Shown: piece by piece, positions 49,578 through 60,384 of the stretch
Numbering within the stretch: position 1 is the stretch's first letter
Layout of the letters: each line of letters starts with the position of its first letter
Assembly: GCA_001312405.1 (NCBI GenBank)
Contig: BBDR01000004.1
Coordinates: 124,001 to 188,000 of the forward strand
Length of the DNA: 64,000 nucleotides
Source of the DNA: Clostridium sp. NkU-1
GTDB taxonomy: Bacteria > Bacillota_A > Clostridia > Lachnospirales > Lachnospiraceae
Direction: 5' to 3'
Made by a program: the position numbers and the translations under genes
The notes under the pieces: generated by a model
Told to the model about the DNA's origin: nothing
The model's database searches: none
Seen by the model: the letters and a program-made list of their open reading frames with translations, nothing else

Positions 49578-49710
49578 GCAATGAGTAGTGCGAAACAGGG
49601 CAGGAGAAGATTTTCGTTGTGCTCGCACATAAGAAAATCTTCTCCTGCCCTGTTTCATAGGGCGAATGCCCGTGAGCGAAGGAATCCTACGGATTCGTTC
49701 GCTGCACTAC
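49578..49710 (+). repeat. GGCGAATGCC structured repeat forming a cloverleaf in the trpS leader
   Basis: Starts GCAATGA. Closing helix GTAGTGC (49585-49591) / GCACTAC (49704-49710). Helix 2: perfect 23-base arms 49592-49614 and 49634-49656 on a 19-base loop. Helix 3: GGGC-GAAT-GCCC (49660-49671). Helix 4: arms 49675-49687 and 49691-49703 on a TAC loop with one mismatch. Only ATA and GTG are unpaired between helices. It lies wholly between the trpS promoter and start codon, so it would be the 5' end of the mRNA. It does not look like a T-box. The same GCAATGAG...GGGCGAATGCCC frame occurs at 38925 and, shorter, at 26742. Confidence 0.8.
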
Positions 49711-49743
49711 GGACTTACGATATAAAAATCTGGAGGAACAAAC

Positions 49744-50766
49744 ATGGGAAAGATTATTTTAACAGGGGACCGGCCCACCGGAAAGCTTCATATCGGCCAT
49801 TACGTTGGTTCATTAAAGCGCAGGGTGGAGCTGCAGAATTCCGGTGAATTTGACGAGATATTTATTATGATTGCGGATGCCCAGGCACTTACGGACAATT
49901 CCGATAATCCTGAAAAGGTCCGTCAGAATATTATTGAGGTTGCGCTGGATTACCTTTCCTGCGGGCTGGACCCGAAGAAATGTACCCTTTTCATCCAGTC
50001 ACAGATTCCTGAGCTTACAGAGCTGTCCTTTTACTACATGAATCTGGTAACCGTATCCAGGCTGCAGCGCAATCCCACTGTAAAATCAGAGATCGCCATG
50101 CGGAATTTTGAAACCAGCATTCCGGTAGGCTTCTTTACCTATCCCATCAGCCAGGCGGCTGACATTACGGCGTTCCAGGCCACCACAGTGCCCGTAGGAG
50201 AAGACCAGGAGCCAATGATAGAGCAGACCAGGGAAATTGTGCGTAAGTTTAATTCCGTTTACGGAGAAGCATTGGTAGAGCCGGAGATTCTCCTTCCTGA
50301 TAATAAGGCCTGCTTACGGCTTCCAGGTACCGATGGAAAAGCCAAGATGAGCAAGTCCCTGGGAAACTGCATCTATTTATCCGATCCGGAAGAAGAAGTA
50401 AAGAAAAAGGTCATGAGCATGTATACAGACCCCAACCACATCCAGGTATCCGACCCAGGAGAAGTGGAAGGAAACACAGTATTCACCTACCTGGATGCAT
50501 TCTGCAAGGATGAAGATTTTGAAAAGTATCTGCCGGATTATAAAAATCTTGACGAGCTAAAAGACCACTACAGACGTGGCGGCTTAGGCGATGTGAAGGT
50601 AAAACGGTTCTTAAACAGCATCCTTCAGGCAGAGTTAGAGCCTATCCGCAAAAGGAGAAAAGAATATGAGGCCAACATTCCTTACGTGTACCAGATATTA
50701 AAAGAGGGAAGCGAAAAGGCAGAGGCAGCTGCGGCCCGTACCTTAAAGGGCGTGAAGGAAGCATGA
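49744..50766 (+). CDS. trpS: Tryptophanyl-tRNA synthetase
   Basis: 340 residues, intact. Class Ic synthetase: the HIGH motif is HIGHYVGSL at about residues 17-25 ([15 protein letters not shown]), and KMSKS is [11 protein letters not shown] at about residue 201. Length and motifs are the bacterial type. ATG at 49744 behind TGGAGG. Own strong promoter and a structured leader. Confidence 0.97.
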   Translation: MGKIILTGDRPTGKLHIGHYVGSLKRRVELQNSGEFDEIFIMIADAQALTDNSDNPEKVRQNIIEVALDYLSCGLDPKKCTLFIQSQIPELTELSFYYMNLVTVSRLQRNPTVKSEIAMRNFETSIPVGFFTYPISQAADITAFQATTVPVGEDQEPMIEQTREIVRKFNSVYGEALVEPEILLPDNKACLRLPGTDGKAKMSKSLGNCIYLSDPEEEVKKKVMSMYTDPNHIQVSDPGEVEGNTVFTYLDAFCKDEDFEKYLPDYKNLDELKDHYRRGGLGDVKVKRFLNSILQAELEPIRKRRKEYEANIPYVYQILKEGSEKAEAAAARTLKGVKEA

Positions 50767-50834
50767 AAATCAATTATTTTGATGATCAGGAATACATTGA
50801 GGAGCAGGCAAGAAAGTATAAGGGCCAGGAATAG
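50763..50834 (+). CDS. Possible 23-residue peptide coupled to trpS
   Basis: ATGA overlap with the trpS stop, 23 codons, [20 protein letters not shown]... then stop. Highly charged; no signal. Could be a remnant or a translated microORF linking trpS to the next gene, which starts 8 bases further on. Family unknown. Confidence 0.3.
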   Translation: MKINYFDDQEYIEEQARKYKGQE

Positions 50835-50842
50835 AGGCATAT

Positions 50843-51085
50843 ATGAAGATAGTTTCCATTACCGAGATTTTGGAATGCAATGAATTTATAAAAGGCAAAG
50901 GCCTGGAATTTAAGATTCATTTAAGAGATGCCTGCGGCAAACAGTCCTGCTGGATCGAATCATTTCATGATAAAAACAGCAGCGGGCAATGGGAGGAGCT
51001 TTATAAGGCTTTGGAGGAGTTTTTTTGCAGGCTCCGGTTCCGACTGGAATACGGAGAAGATAAAACAAACTTCTGGCTGTTGTAA
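50843..51085 (+). CDS. Small protein of unknown function
   Basis: 80 residues, intact, soluble, with [18 protein letters not shown] and two close Cys, and an aromatic C-terminus (DKTNFWLL). No family recognised. It lies 8 bases after the microORF and ends at a strong terminator, so it belongs to the trpS transcript. Weak ribosome-binding site (GAGGCATAT). Confidence 0.55.
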   Translation: MKIVSITEILECNEFIKGKGLEFKIHLRDACGKQSCWIESFHDKNSSGQWEELYKALEEFFCRLRFRLEYGEDKTNFWLL

Positions 51086-51097
51086 TACGATCGACAG

Positions 51098-51153
51098 AAA
51101 TGCCGGGGAAGTGCAAAGGGATTTTTTTCTTTGCACTTCCCCGGCATTTTTTT
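51098..51153 (+). terminator. Very strong intrinsic terminator of the trpS transcript
   Basis: Perfect 21-base arms (51098-51118 and 51129-51149; AAATGCCGGGGAAG... / ...CTTCCCCGGCATTT) on a 10-base loop, followed by T. Confidence 0.95.
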
Positions 51154-51496
51154 GCAGTGTAAAAGATCCTTTTAAATATTTTTCCCTGATACCAATTATC
51201 AACCTCATCAGCCGGACCATATGAGCCCCCCCGAAATAAGCCTGTCTGCTTCGTCGGTTGTATAAATTCCCAATGAAAACGAAATAGCTAGTTCCAACAA
51301 CCCTTATAAATAAGTGTAATTAATGAAATATTTATTATATATTAGTAAAACTAATAAAATGAAATTAATATAAATAATAAATAAAGCATTAAAACTTTAT
51401 TAAATTTTCTTGAATAAATAAGAAAAAAAACTTTATAATTATGTGGTAATTAAGAAACGGCAGTCTCTTAAAATAAAATCAAAAAGGAGCTTTACC
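51154..51496 (+). other. AT-rich upstream region of the purine permease
   Basis: 343 bases, no gene. Candidate promoter TTGAAT (51410-51415), 18 bases, TATAAT (51434-51439). I looked for a purine riboswitch core and did not find one. AAAGGAG precedes the permease ATG. Confidence 0.5.
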
Positions 51497-52854
51497 ATGG
51501 AGCAGTTCTTTAAACTCAAGGAAAATGGAACGAATGTCACAACTGAGGTTATAGCCGGAATCACCACATTTTTTGCCATGGCGTACATAGTTATAGTAAA
51601 TCCTAATACATTAAGCCAGGCAGGCATGGAGTGGGGAGCAGTATTTTTAGCGACCATCATTTCTGCGATTATAGGTACCTTAATTATGGGCCTTGTGGCC
51701 AATGTGCCATATGCTCAGGCACCTGGTATGGGATTAAACGCATTTTTTTTGTTTACACGGTTTGTTTTGCACTAAAGTTCACATGGCAGCAGGCTTTATC
51801 AATGGTTTTCATCTGCGGACTCCTTAATATTTTTATCACTGTGACCAGTATCCGTAAGTATATTATTAAAGCCATCCCTCTAAGTCTGCAAAATGCCATC
51901 GGCGGTGGGATTGGTATCTTTATTGCATACATAGGTCTTTTGAATGCAGGTGCCATCAATTTTACGGCAGGCGTCCCTGCAATGTCTGTGATCTCAACAA
52001 AAGCACTTATATTATTTATCATAGGTCTTGTATTAATTGTTGTATTGACTGTGATGGACGTAAAGGGGGGTATTTTAATTGGCATTATCTTAACAACTTT
52101 GATCGGTATTCCATTAGGCATTACAAAAACAGGCGATACCGTTAATTTTTCAGAAGCCTTGTCAGTGCTTCCAACTACTTTTGGCGTAATTTTTACGGCA
52201 GACGGACTTCCTGCCTTATTTAACGATATGACAAAGCTTCCTATTGTTCTGATTACTATTTTCTCTTTCAGCTTATCCGATACATTTGATACAATCGGAA
52301 CCTTCATTGGAACAGGCCGCAGAAGCGGAATCTTTAGTGCGGAGGACGAAGCTTCCTTAGAGTCAGGTAAAGGGTTCTCTTCCAAGATGGATAAAGCGTT
52401 ATTTGCAGATGCCACAGCGACTTCCATAGGAGCCATTTTTGGCACCTCAAACACGACTACCTATGTGGAAAGTGCGGCAGGAATCGGAGCCGGCGGACGT
52501 ACCGGCCTTACTTCCGTAGTTGTAGCTGCCTGCTTTGCTTTAAGTGCATTTTTATCCTCCTTTATCAGTGCAATCCCATCTGTGGCAACGGCACCAGCCC
52601 TTGTTATTGTTGGCTGTATGATGATTTCTTCCTTTAAGGAGATTGATTGGACCCAGCTCGAAGAAGCAATTCCGGCTTTTTTTGCAGGCGTTTTCATGGC
52701 GCTTTGTTACAGTATTTCTTATGGAATTGCAACGGCGTTTATTTTCTACTGCATCGTAAAGATCTGCAAAAAGAAAGCAAATGAGCTGAATCCTATTATT
52801 GTAGTGGCAACAATTCTGTTTATTGTAAACTTTGTATTACAGGCATTTCTGTAA
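51497..52854 (+). CDS. NCS2-family guanine/hypoxanthine/adenine permease (AzgA/PbuG type), one frame break
   Basis: About 452 residues, 13-14 membrane segments. N-terminus FKLKENGTNVTTEVIAGITTFFAMAYIVIVNP and APGMGLNAFF are hallmarks of the AzgA/PbuG/PbuO subgroup; FGTSNTTTYVESAAGIGAGGRTG carries the proton/substrate-coupling residues. Imports purine bases with protons. The T run at 51743-51750 is miscounted: as read it stops after FVLH, while six T give NAFFVYTVCFALKFTWQQ in frame. ATG at 51497 with AAGGAG. Its neighbour downstream is a dispersed hairpin, then a terminator. Confidence 0.93.
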
Positions 52855-52859
52855 TTAAT

Positions 52860-52903
52860 TTAACCGAATCAGGCAGTGAAGCGGATTGTGAATATCCGCC
52901 TGA
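52860..52903 (+). repeat. Dispersed ACCGAATCA hairpin element, copy 2
   Basis: TTAACCGAATCAGGCAGTG... ending ATATCCGCCTGA. The outer stem is TCAGGC / GCCTGA where copy 1 has TCAAGC / GCTTGA, a compensatory change that keeps pairing. Directly follows the permease stop. Confidence 0.75.
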
Positions 52904-52948
52904 CAAACTGTTGTAACAAAAGTAAGAAAAATAGGACCATACAATTTT

Positions 52949-52990
52949 AAGCTTTTGTCTCTGTGTAATGCAGGGGCAGAAGCTTTTTTT
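52949..52990 (+). terminator. Intrinsic terminator after the purine permease
   Basis: AAGCTT...GTCTCTG pairs with CAGGGGC...AAGCTT (two G-U pairs), then seven T. Confidence 0.8.
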
Positions 52991-53029
52991 CTTTTATGGA
53001 GAAGTTAGTAATAATTATCAGTGTCAGTA

Positions 53030-53058
53030 TTGAAGTTTCTGGTAAAATGTGCTATAAT
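53030..53058 (+). promoter_or_regulatory. Sigma-A promoter for eno
   Basis: TTGAAG (53030-53035), 17-base spacer, TATAAT (53053-53058). Confidence 0.75.
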
Positions 53059-54591
<1,533 letters not shown>

Positions 54592-54603
54592 GAAATGGGG
54601 GAA

Positions 54604-54646
54604 GACCCGGCAGGTCTTAAATGACAGACCTGCCGGGTCTGTTTTA
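54604..54646 (+). terminator. Intrinsic terminator after eno
   Basis: GACCCGGCAGGTCT / AGACCTGCCGGGTC, perfect 14-base arms, then TGTTTTA. Confidence 0.95.
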
Positions 54647-54974
54647 TAGAGTGGAAAAGGAATTGATGAAAGAGGCAAAAGATGATATGCTATAAGCCAT
54701 AAGAAATCCAATGAGGAGACGTTTGAACCATAAAAAGATGGAAGTCAGATCTGGGGTCTACCTGTTTGAAAAAAACCGGAAAACAGGTGCTTTTAAAGCT
54801 GGTACTCCCTAAGATGGAAAATGGAGTAATCGATTGTATATACAGAAAAAGATAGAAAAAAAATCGTGAATATACAAGGCCTTCTTTCAATACAATGAAC
54901 AATAGCGTAATGGCGCCAAAGGCAATCCTGAGCCGGGCTCATTGCCTGCAGAAATAAATGTATTTGAAAGAGAG
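54647..54974 (+). other. Region between eno and the MBL-fold gene, no gene seen
   Basis: 328 bases. Short hairpin CCTGTTT / AAACAGG at about 54759-54785. At 54921-54946 an imperfect palindrome GGCAAT-cct-GAGCC / GGCTC-ATTGCC; its minus strand carries the GGCAATGAGCC motif of the structured repeat family, without the GGCGAATGCC hairpin. No promoter picked with confidence. Confidence 0.4.
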
Positions 54975-55631
54975 ATGAAAAAGTTGGCAGAAGTAAAACG
55001 GATCAGGTGCGGGAGTGTGAACAGCTATCTGATTGAGGAACATGGAAGAGCCATTTTTGTGGATACAGGAAGGAACGGATCGGAAGAAAAAAATACTGGC
55101 ACAGTGCCGGAAAACAAAAGTGGAACTGATCCTGCTCACCCATGGTCATGTGGATCATGTGCAGAATACGGCCTATCTTAAGAAGAAACTGGGAGTGCCG
55201 GTAGCCATACATAAGGAGGATTTAAGCCTTATAAAGGATAATTTTAGTGAACCTCTCCGTTTTCAGGGGATGCTGGGAATGGCGGTTGCAGAGGTTTCAG
55301 CGAAAAGCTCAGAAACAGACCGGATACCTGAATTTACCCCGGAAATTTTTATAAATGAGGGAGACTGGCTGAAGGATTATGGGATCAATGCCAGGATCAT
55401 GGGGCTTCCTGGCCATACCAGAGGTCCATAGGAATTGATATTGATGAAAAAGCTGCTATTGTTGGTGATGCACTGATGAACATGTTTTATCCGGGGTTGT
55501 CCCTGGTGTACTGGGACAGGGCGGAGATGTTAAAAAGCGCGGATAAGATCAGCGCCCTTGGCGCAAGAAAGGTATATTTCGGCCATGGAGGTCCGGTGGA
55601 AAACCGGGCGTGGAACAAGGCAGGGATTTAG
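54975..55631 (+). CDS. Metallo-beta-lactamase-fold hydrolase, two frame breaks
   Basis: About 218 residues. Zinc-binding signature THGHVDH at about residue 57, a later His in GLPGHTRGS, Asp in IVGDALMN and a final His in YFGHGG, all five metal ligands of the family. Substrate not predictable; glyoxalase II-like or another MBL hydrolase. Breaks: extra A at 55087-55093 and a missing base at about 55425 (GAGGTCCATAGG for GAGGTTCCATAGG). ATG at 54975 behind AAAGAGAG; an ATG at 54942 has no ribosome-binding site. Confidence 0.87.
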
Positions 55632-55649
55632 ACAAAGGTTTAAGACGGT

Positions 55650-56267
55650 ATGGTACGGATTTATCTGGAACGGTATGAAGCCTCCCAAGGAAAGAAAAAA
55701 ATGGGAGCAGGAGCACGAGCTTGGAAAAAAAGCTTCTTTATACGGGATTGAAGGATTTATATGGAATCAGTTCAGAATTACAGAATCAGCCGGTCATTTT
55801 AAAAGGGGAGCATGGCAAACCCTATTTAAAGGACTTTCCTCACATCCATTATAACATCAGCCATACAGATGGCATGGTGGCCTGCGCAATTGGAGACAGG
55901 CAGTTGGGAATCGATGTGGAGAGGATACGGTCCTTCCGGCAAAATATCCTTAAAAAGGTTTTTTCTGATGCCGAAAGACGCCGTATGGAGGAAATATCGG
56001 AGGAAGAACGTTCCCAGTATTTTTTCCGAATATGGACATTAAAGGAAAGCTACCTTAAGGCGACAGGCTTAGGTATTACCATTCCCCTGTCCACCATTTC
56101 TTTTGAATGGAAGGAGGAGGCTTCTTTTGCATGCTCTGTTCCAGGTGCGTCTTTTCACCAGACCATGCTGGAGGGAGGCTATGTTCTTTCCATATGCACC
56201 CTGGGAGATGAGGAAATTAATTTTGGGCAGAACCTTGTTTTTTTCCGCCAAAGACGAAAGCCTTTAG
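55650..56267 (+). CDS. 4'-phosphopantetheinyl transferase (Sfp type), three frame breaks
   Basis: About 205 residues. Attaches the phosphopantetheine arm of CoA to carrier proteins. Visible: GKPYLKDFPHIHYNISHTDG, then LGIDVERIR with the Mg-binding Asp, and FFRIWTLKESYLKATG with the second motif WxxKESxxK. Breaks: extra A at 55695-55701 and at 55725-55731, extra T at 56238-56244. With the last fixed, the protein ends NLVFSAKDESL at 56267 instead of running on into antisense of the next gene. Start ATG at 55650. The carrier-protein partner is not in this window. Convergent and overlapping with the EamA gene. Confidence 0.9.
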
Positions 56268-57150
56268 ACCGGGCTTTGCTTTCAGAAACCATAAGACCTG
56301 AAAGTGTCAGCACGATTCCCCAGGCAGACTGGAAGCTGACGCGTTCATTTAGCAGGAGCATGGATGAGATCACGGTGATTACCGGGACCGCATAGATGTA
56401 AACACTGGTCTTTACAGAGCCCAGATCCTTTACGGCAAAATTCCAGGTGGCAAAGCATAGGGCGGAAGCGCCCAGGCCCAAAAACAGAATATTTAATAAG
56501 TTCTTTGTGTCAGCAAATCGGTAAAAGCCCAGACGGAAGGGGAGAATTGCCAGTACAGGAACCATGAACAGAAGGCCATAAAAGAAAATGTGCCTTGTTG
56601 TTTCAACGGTTCCATGGCCGTATTCGCCTATTTTTTTTGTGATTACGGAATAAGCGGCCCAGGTAACAGCGGCAGCCAGTGCAAGAAGATCTCCCTTGGG
56701 GTTTGTCCTCATACCTGATGATCTTTGAAAGCTGATCAGGCTGATTCCAAGAATGGCAATCAAAAATCCGGCCAGAAAACGGGGGCCGGGTTTTTCTCCT
56801 TTTAAGAACAGCCAGTCAAACAGGGCTGTAAAAAAGGGGGCTGCGGCTATGATCACGCTGACGTTGGCAGCAAGAGTAATGGTAAGGGCAAAATTTTCCA
56901 TTAAAAAATATAAGGTCACGCCGCAGATTCCGGCAGCTGCGAAAAGGCATTCCTGCTTTTTGCTTTTCGTCCGCAAAAGGCGGGGACAAGCCAGCCATAA
57001 GGTGGCATAGCCGATGAGAAAGCGGAAAAACAAAATTTCAAGAGGGGTAAAGGCCTCAAGAAGAACTTTGGTAGAGATAAAGGTGGTCCCCCATACGAAT
57101 ATGGAGAATCCTGCGGCCAGGTGTCCGTATAAATGGTTCTGCTCATTCAT
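56217..57150 (-). CDS. EamA/DMT-family transporter
   Basis: About 310 residues, minus strand. Ten membrane segments in two EamA halves: FVWGTTFISTKVLLEAFTPL at the start, ALAAAVTWAAYSVITKKIG beginning the second half, VPVITVISSMLLLNERVS near the end. Drug/metabolite exporters of this family carry amino acids, nucleosides or toxic metabolites; substrate unknown. As read it ends at 56179, but removing the extra base at 56238-56244 ends it at 56217 with RKKQGSAQN. The same error also damages the convergent phosphopantetheinyl transferase; the two genes overlap by about 51 bases. Confidence 0.9.
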
Positions 57151-57389
57151 GATTGTCTGCTCCTGTAAGTAATATTATGCCACCTTAAAGGAAGGGCAGT
57201 TATCTCGTTATATTACTGGCTCTTCCTTGCCTGGCGGTTGATTAAATTTTAGCACAGAACATAAAAAAATGTCCTGCAGAATGCCTCTGATATTGGAAAA
57301 ATGGTATTTTGCCAAAAACAAGGCTTATGAAATCATAAAAAACGGGCAAAAATCTCATAAGGAATAAAAAGCAGATTGGAGGAAAAATC

Positions 57390-58562
57390 ATGAAAACCAT
57401 GACAGACAACTTTTTAATTTCCTTTTTACAGAGATTTGACGAGCATCCTTTTGATGTAAAGCTTCGCGGAGAGACTTATCATATCGGAGAGGGCAATCCG
57501 ACGTTTATCGTGGATATGAAAGAGGACATCCAGGGCAAGGATTTACTGACCAGCACTTCTCTGGCACTGGGAGAGGCCTATATGAAAGGAAACCTTGATG
57601 TGGAAGGGGATCTGTTTCACGCACTGAATCATTTCCTGGGCCAGATGGGGAAATTTTCAATGGATCAGGGAAAGCTTAAGAAGCTGATTTTTTCATCCCA
57701 GTCCAAAAAGAATCAGGAAAAGGAAGTCACTTCCCATTATGATATCGGCAATGATTTCTACCGCCTGTGGCTTGACGATACCATGAGCTATTCCTGCGGC
57801 TATTTTAAGACAGAAAGCGATACTTTACACGATGCCCAGTGCAATAAGGTGGAGAGGATATTAAAGAAGCTGTACTTAAAAAAGGATATGACCCTTTTGG
57901 ATATCGGCTGCGGCTGGGGATTTTTGCTGATCAGGGCTGCCAAGGAATACGGGGTACGGGGAGTTGGGATCACCTTAAGCAAAGAACAGAAAAAGAAATT
58001 TGAAGAACGGATCAGGGAGGAAGGCCTGACGGGCAGGGTGTCGGTGGAATTAATGGATTACCGGGATTTAGAAACCTGGGGCAGGACCTTTGACCGGGTT
58101 GTCAGCGTTGGCATGCTGGAGCATGTGGGAAGGAATAATTATGAGCTGTTCATAAAAAAATGCGGAGACAGTGCTAAATCCCGGCGGATTGCTTCTTCTT
58201 CACTATATCAGCGCCCTAAAAGAATATCCCGGCGATCCATGGATGAAGAAATATATTTTTCCGGGAGGCACCATACCAAGCCTTCGGGAGATCATCAATA
58301 TTTTAAGTGAACACCGGTTTTACACCCTGGACGTGGAAAGCCTCCGCCGCCATTATTGCAGGACCCTGCTTTTGTGGGGAAGGAATTTTAATGACCACCG
58401 TTCCGAGATCGAGAAAAAATGGGAACAGAGTTTGCCAGAATGTGGGACTTATATTTAAGCGCCTGTGCCGCTACTTTCAATAACGGGGTCATTGATCTCC
58501 ATCAGATTCTTGTATCCAAGGGAGTAAACAACCAACTTCCCATGACAAGATGGTATGAATAA
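57390..58562 (+). CDS. cfa: Cyclopropane-fatty-acyl-phospholipid synthase family methyltransferase, two frame breaks
   Basis: About 390 residues. Uses SAM to methylenate unsaturated membrane phospholipids. N-terminal domain, then VTSHYDIGNDFYRLWLDD and MSYSCGYFKTESDTLHDAQ, SAM-binding LLDIGCGWGFLLIRAA at about residue 170, VSVGMLEHVG, and a C-terminal FNNGVIDLHQILV helix. Breaks: extra A at 58154-58160 (restored IKNAETVLNPGGLLLLHY) and a missing G at about 58428 (restored EQEFARMWDLYLSAC). The stop is then 58560-58562. ATG at 57390 after TTGGAGG. Confidence 0.93.
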
Positions 58563-58570
58563 ATGAAAAC

Positions 58571-58607
58571 AGCCGTGGCTGCCCATGTGTGTCAGCCGCG
58601 GCTTTTG
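58571..58607 (+). terminator. Intrinsic terminator after cfa
   Basis: GCCGTGGCTG / CAGCCGCGGC (one G-U) on an 11-base loop, then TTTT. Confidence 0.85.
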
Positions 58608-58737
58608 CCGACCATTGGATCATCTGCCTGTCCTGTCTGTTTTGATGAGGAGAAATAGTTGCCGTATTTTGGAAAGCATGTTATGATTCCATAGGATAAA
58701 ACTGACAGGAAGTGGAAAGGGATTTTTGTGGAACAAC

Positions 58738-60287
58738 ATGAACAAAAGAAAAAAAGAACTGGCTCCTGGTTCTGATTTATACAATCATGATTCTCCTTTG
58801 TTTTGGCATTGTCATGGTTGTGGATCATCTGGATACCTCCGACCGCGACAGGAAGGAAACCTCCGGCAGTCCCTATGAGGAAAGCCCAGACAGCCCGGGG
58901 CAGGAGGAAAGCACAGATAATAAAGACGATACAGCCTCTGAGACAGAAGCAGGCGGCGGGATGAGGGAGCCGGAAAGTAAGAAAGAGATCAGGAAAAAAA
59001 GGCCGGATAAGCCTGCTGAGAGAGAAGAAACAGAGGAAGAGACAGAGGAATATAAGCCTCCTGTGATCGTAGTCGCTTCTGATGTTCATTATTATTCTCC
59101 GGAGCTTACGGATTACGGTGAAGCTTTTGAGGAGATGGAAAAGCGTGACGATGGAAAGCTGGTCCATTATATTCCGCAGCTCATGGACGCATTTACAGTT
59201 GAAATGGAAGAGCTTAAACCCTCTGCCGTGATCTTAAGCGGGGATCTGACCCTTAATGGGGAAAAGGCAGGCCATGAAGCATTGGCGCAAAAGCTTGAGA
59301 TCCTGGAAGAAAAGGGAGTAAAGGTACTTGTCATACCCGGCAATCATGATATCAACAATTATTCTTCAGCCTCCTATTTCGGCAAGGAGAAAAAAAGTGG
59401 CAGATATCGTAGATCCCGAAGGATTTTATAATATTTACCGCCGGTTTGGGTATGACCAGGCAAGGAGCCGGGATGAGAATTCTTTAAGCTATGTTTACGG
59501 GCTGGATGAGAAGAACTGGCTTCTCATGCTTGACTCTGCCCAGTATGACCCCCTTAACAAGGTTGGGGGAAGGATCAAAGAAGAAACCCTGGCGTGGATG
59601 AAGGAGCAGCTTGAGGAAGCAAGGGATCAGGGGATAACCGTAATACCGGTAGCTCATCATAACCTGTTAAAGGAAAGCATCCTCTATCCAACCGACTGTA
59701 CTCTGGAAAACAGCCAGAATGTTATCTCCCTTTTGGAATCTTACAGGGTACCTCTTTACATAAGCGGCCATCTGCACTTGCGGAGGACGAAAAAACATAA
59801 GCCGGAGCCGGGAGAGAGCGGGGATGCGTACCATATCAGTGAAGTGGTTGCGGACTCCTTTGCCATTTCTCCCTGCAGGTACGGCATACTTAAATGGACC
59901 GAAGATGAAAGGCTGGTTTATACCACCAAAGAAACGGATGTGGAACGCTGGGCAAAAGAAACGGGGATTCCTGATGAAAATCTTCTTAATTTCAGGGAAT
60001 ACGGGACAGAATTTCTTGTAGAGGTGGTAAGCAGCCAGATTTCCGGCAGGATCAGGAACCTGCCCGAGGAACAGGTGGAAAAGATGGCGGGGCTGTATGG
60101 GGATATTAACAGATCCTATTGTGAGGGGATTCCTGTTGACGCAAAAGAAATACGCTCTGAGGAAGCCTTCCGCCTATGGCAGAGAAATCTGCCAGATAGC
60201 AGGATGTTTGATGAAATCGGCATGATCCTTAAAGACACGGGGCAGGACCACAATAACTGGGAGTGTGAGCTTCAGAAAAAGGAGTGA
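58738..60287 (+). CDS. Membrane-anchored metallophosphoesterase, two frame breaks
   Basis: About 516 residues. N-terminal membrane anchor (WLLVLIYTIMILLCFGIVMV), an acidic, Lys/Glu-rich stalk of about 60 residues, then a calcineurin-like phosphoesterase domain outside the membrane: SDVHYYSP, LSGDLTLNGEK, VIPGNHDINN, VAHHNLL and ISGHLHLRR give the five metal-binding motifs. C-terminal helical region unassigned. Substrate unknown; phosphodiesters outside the cell are likely. Breaks: extra A at 58749-58755 (start ATG 58738 then reads MNKRKKNWLLVLIY) and at 59390-59396 (restored KEKKVADIVDPEGF). Confidence 0.9.
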
Positions 60288-60384
60288 ACCAGAAGGGAAA
60301 AGCAGGGGACGCCTCTTTACAATATATTTCATGTCGTGATATAATTATGAAACAAAATTACACAAAGTTCGAGGTAGATGGTTT

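Noticed and set aside
49531..49743. T-box leader for trpS.
   Set aside because: No T-box sequence, no specifier-loop arrangement and no terminator/antiterminator with a T tract; the structure is a different cloverleaf shared with other places in the window.
51154..51496. Purine riboswitch expected before a purine permease.
   Set aside because: No three-way junction core or loop sequences of the class were seen in the AT-rich leader.
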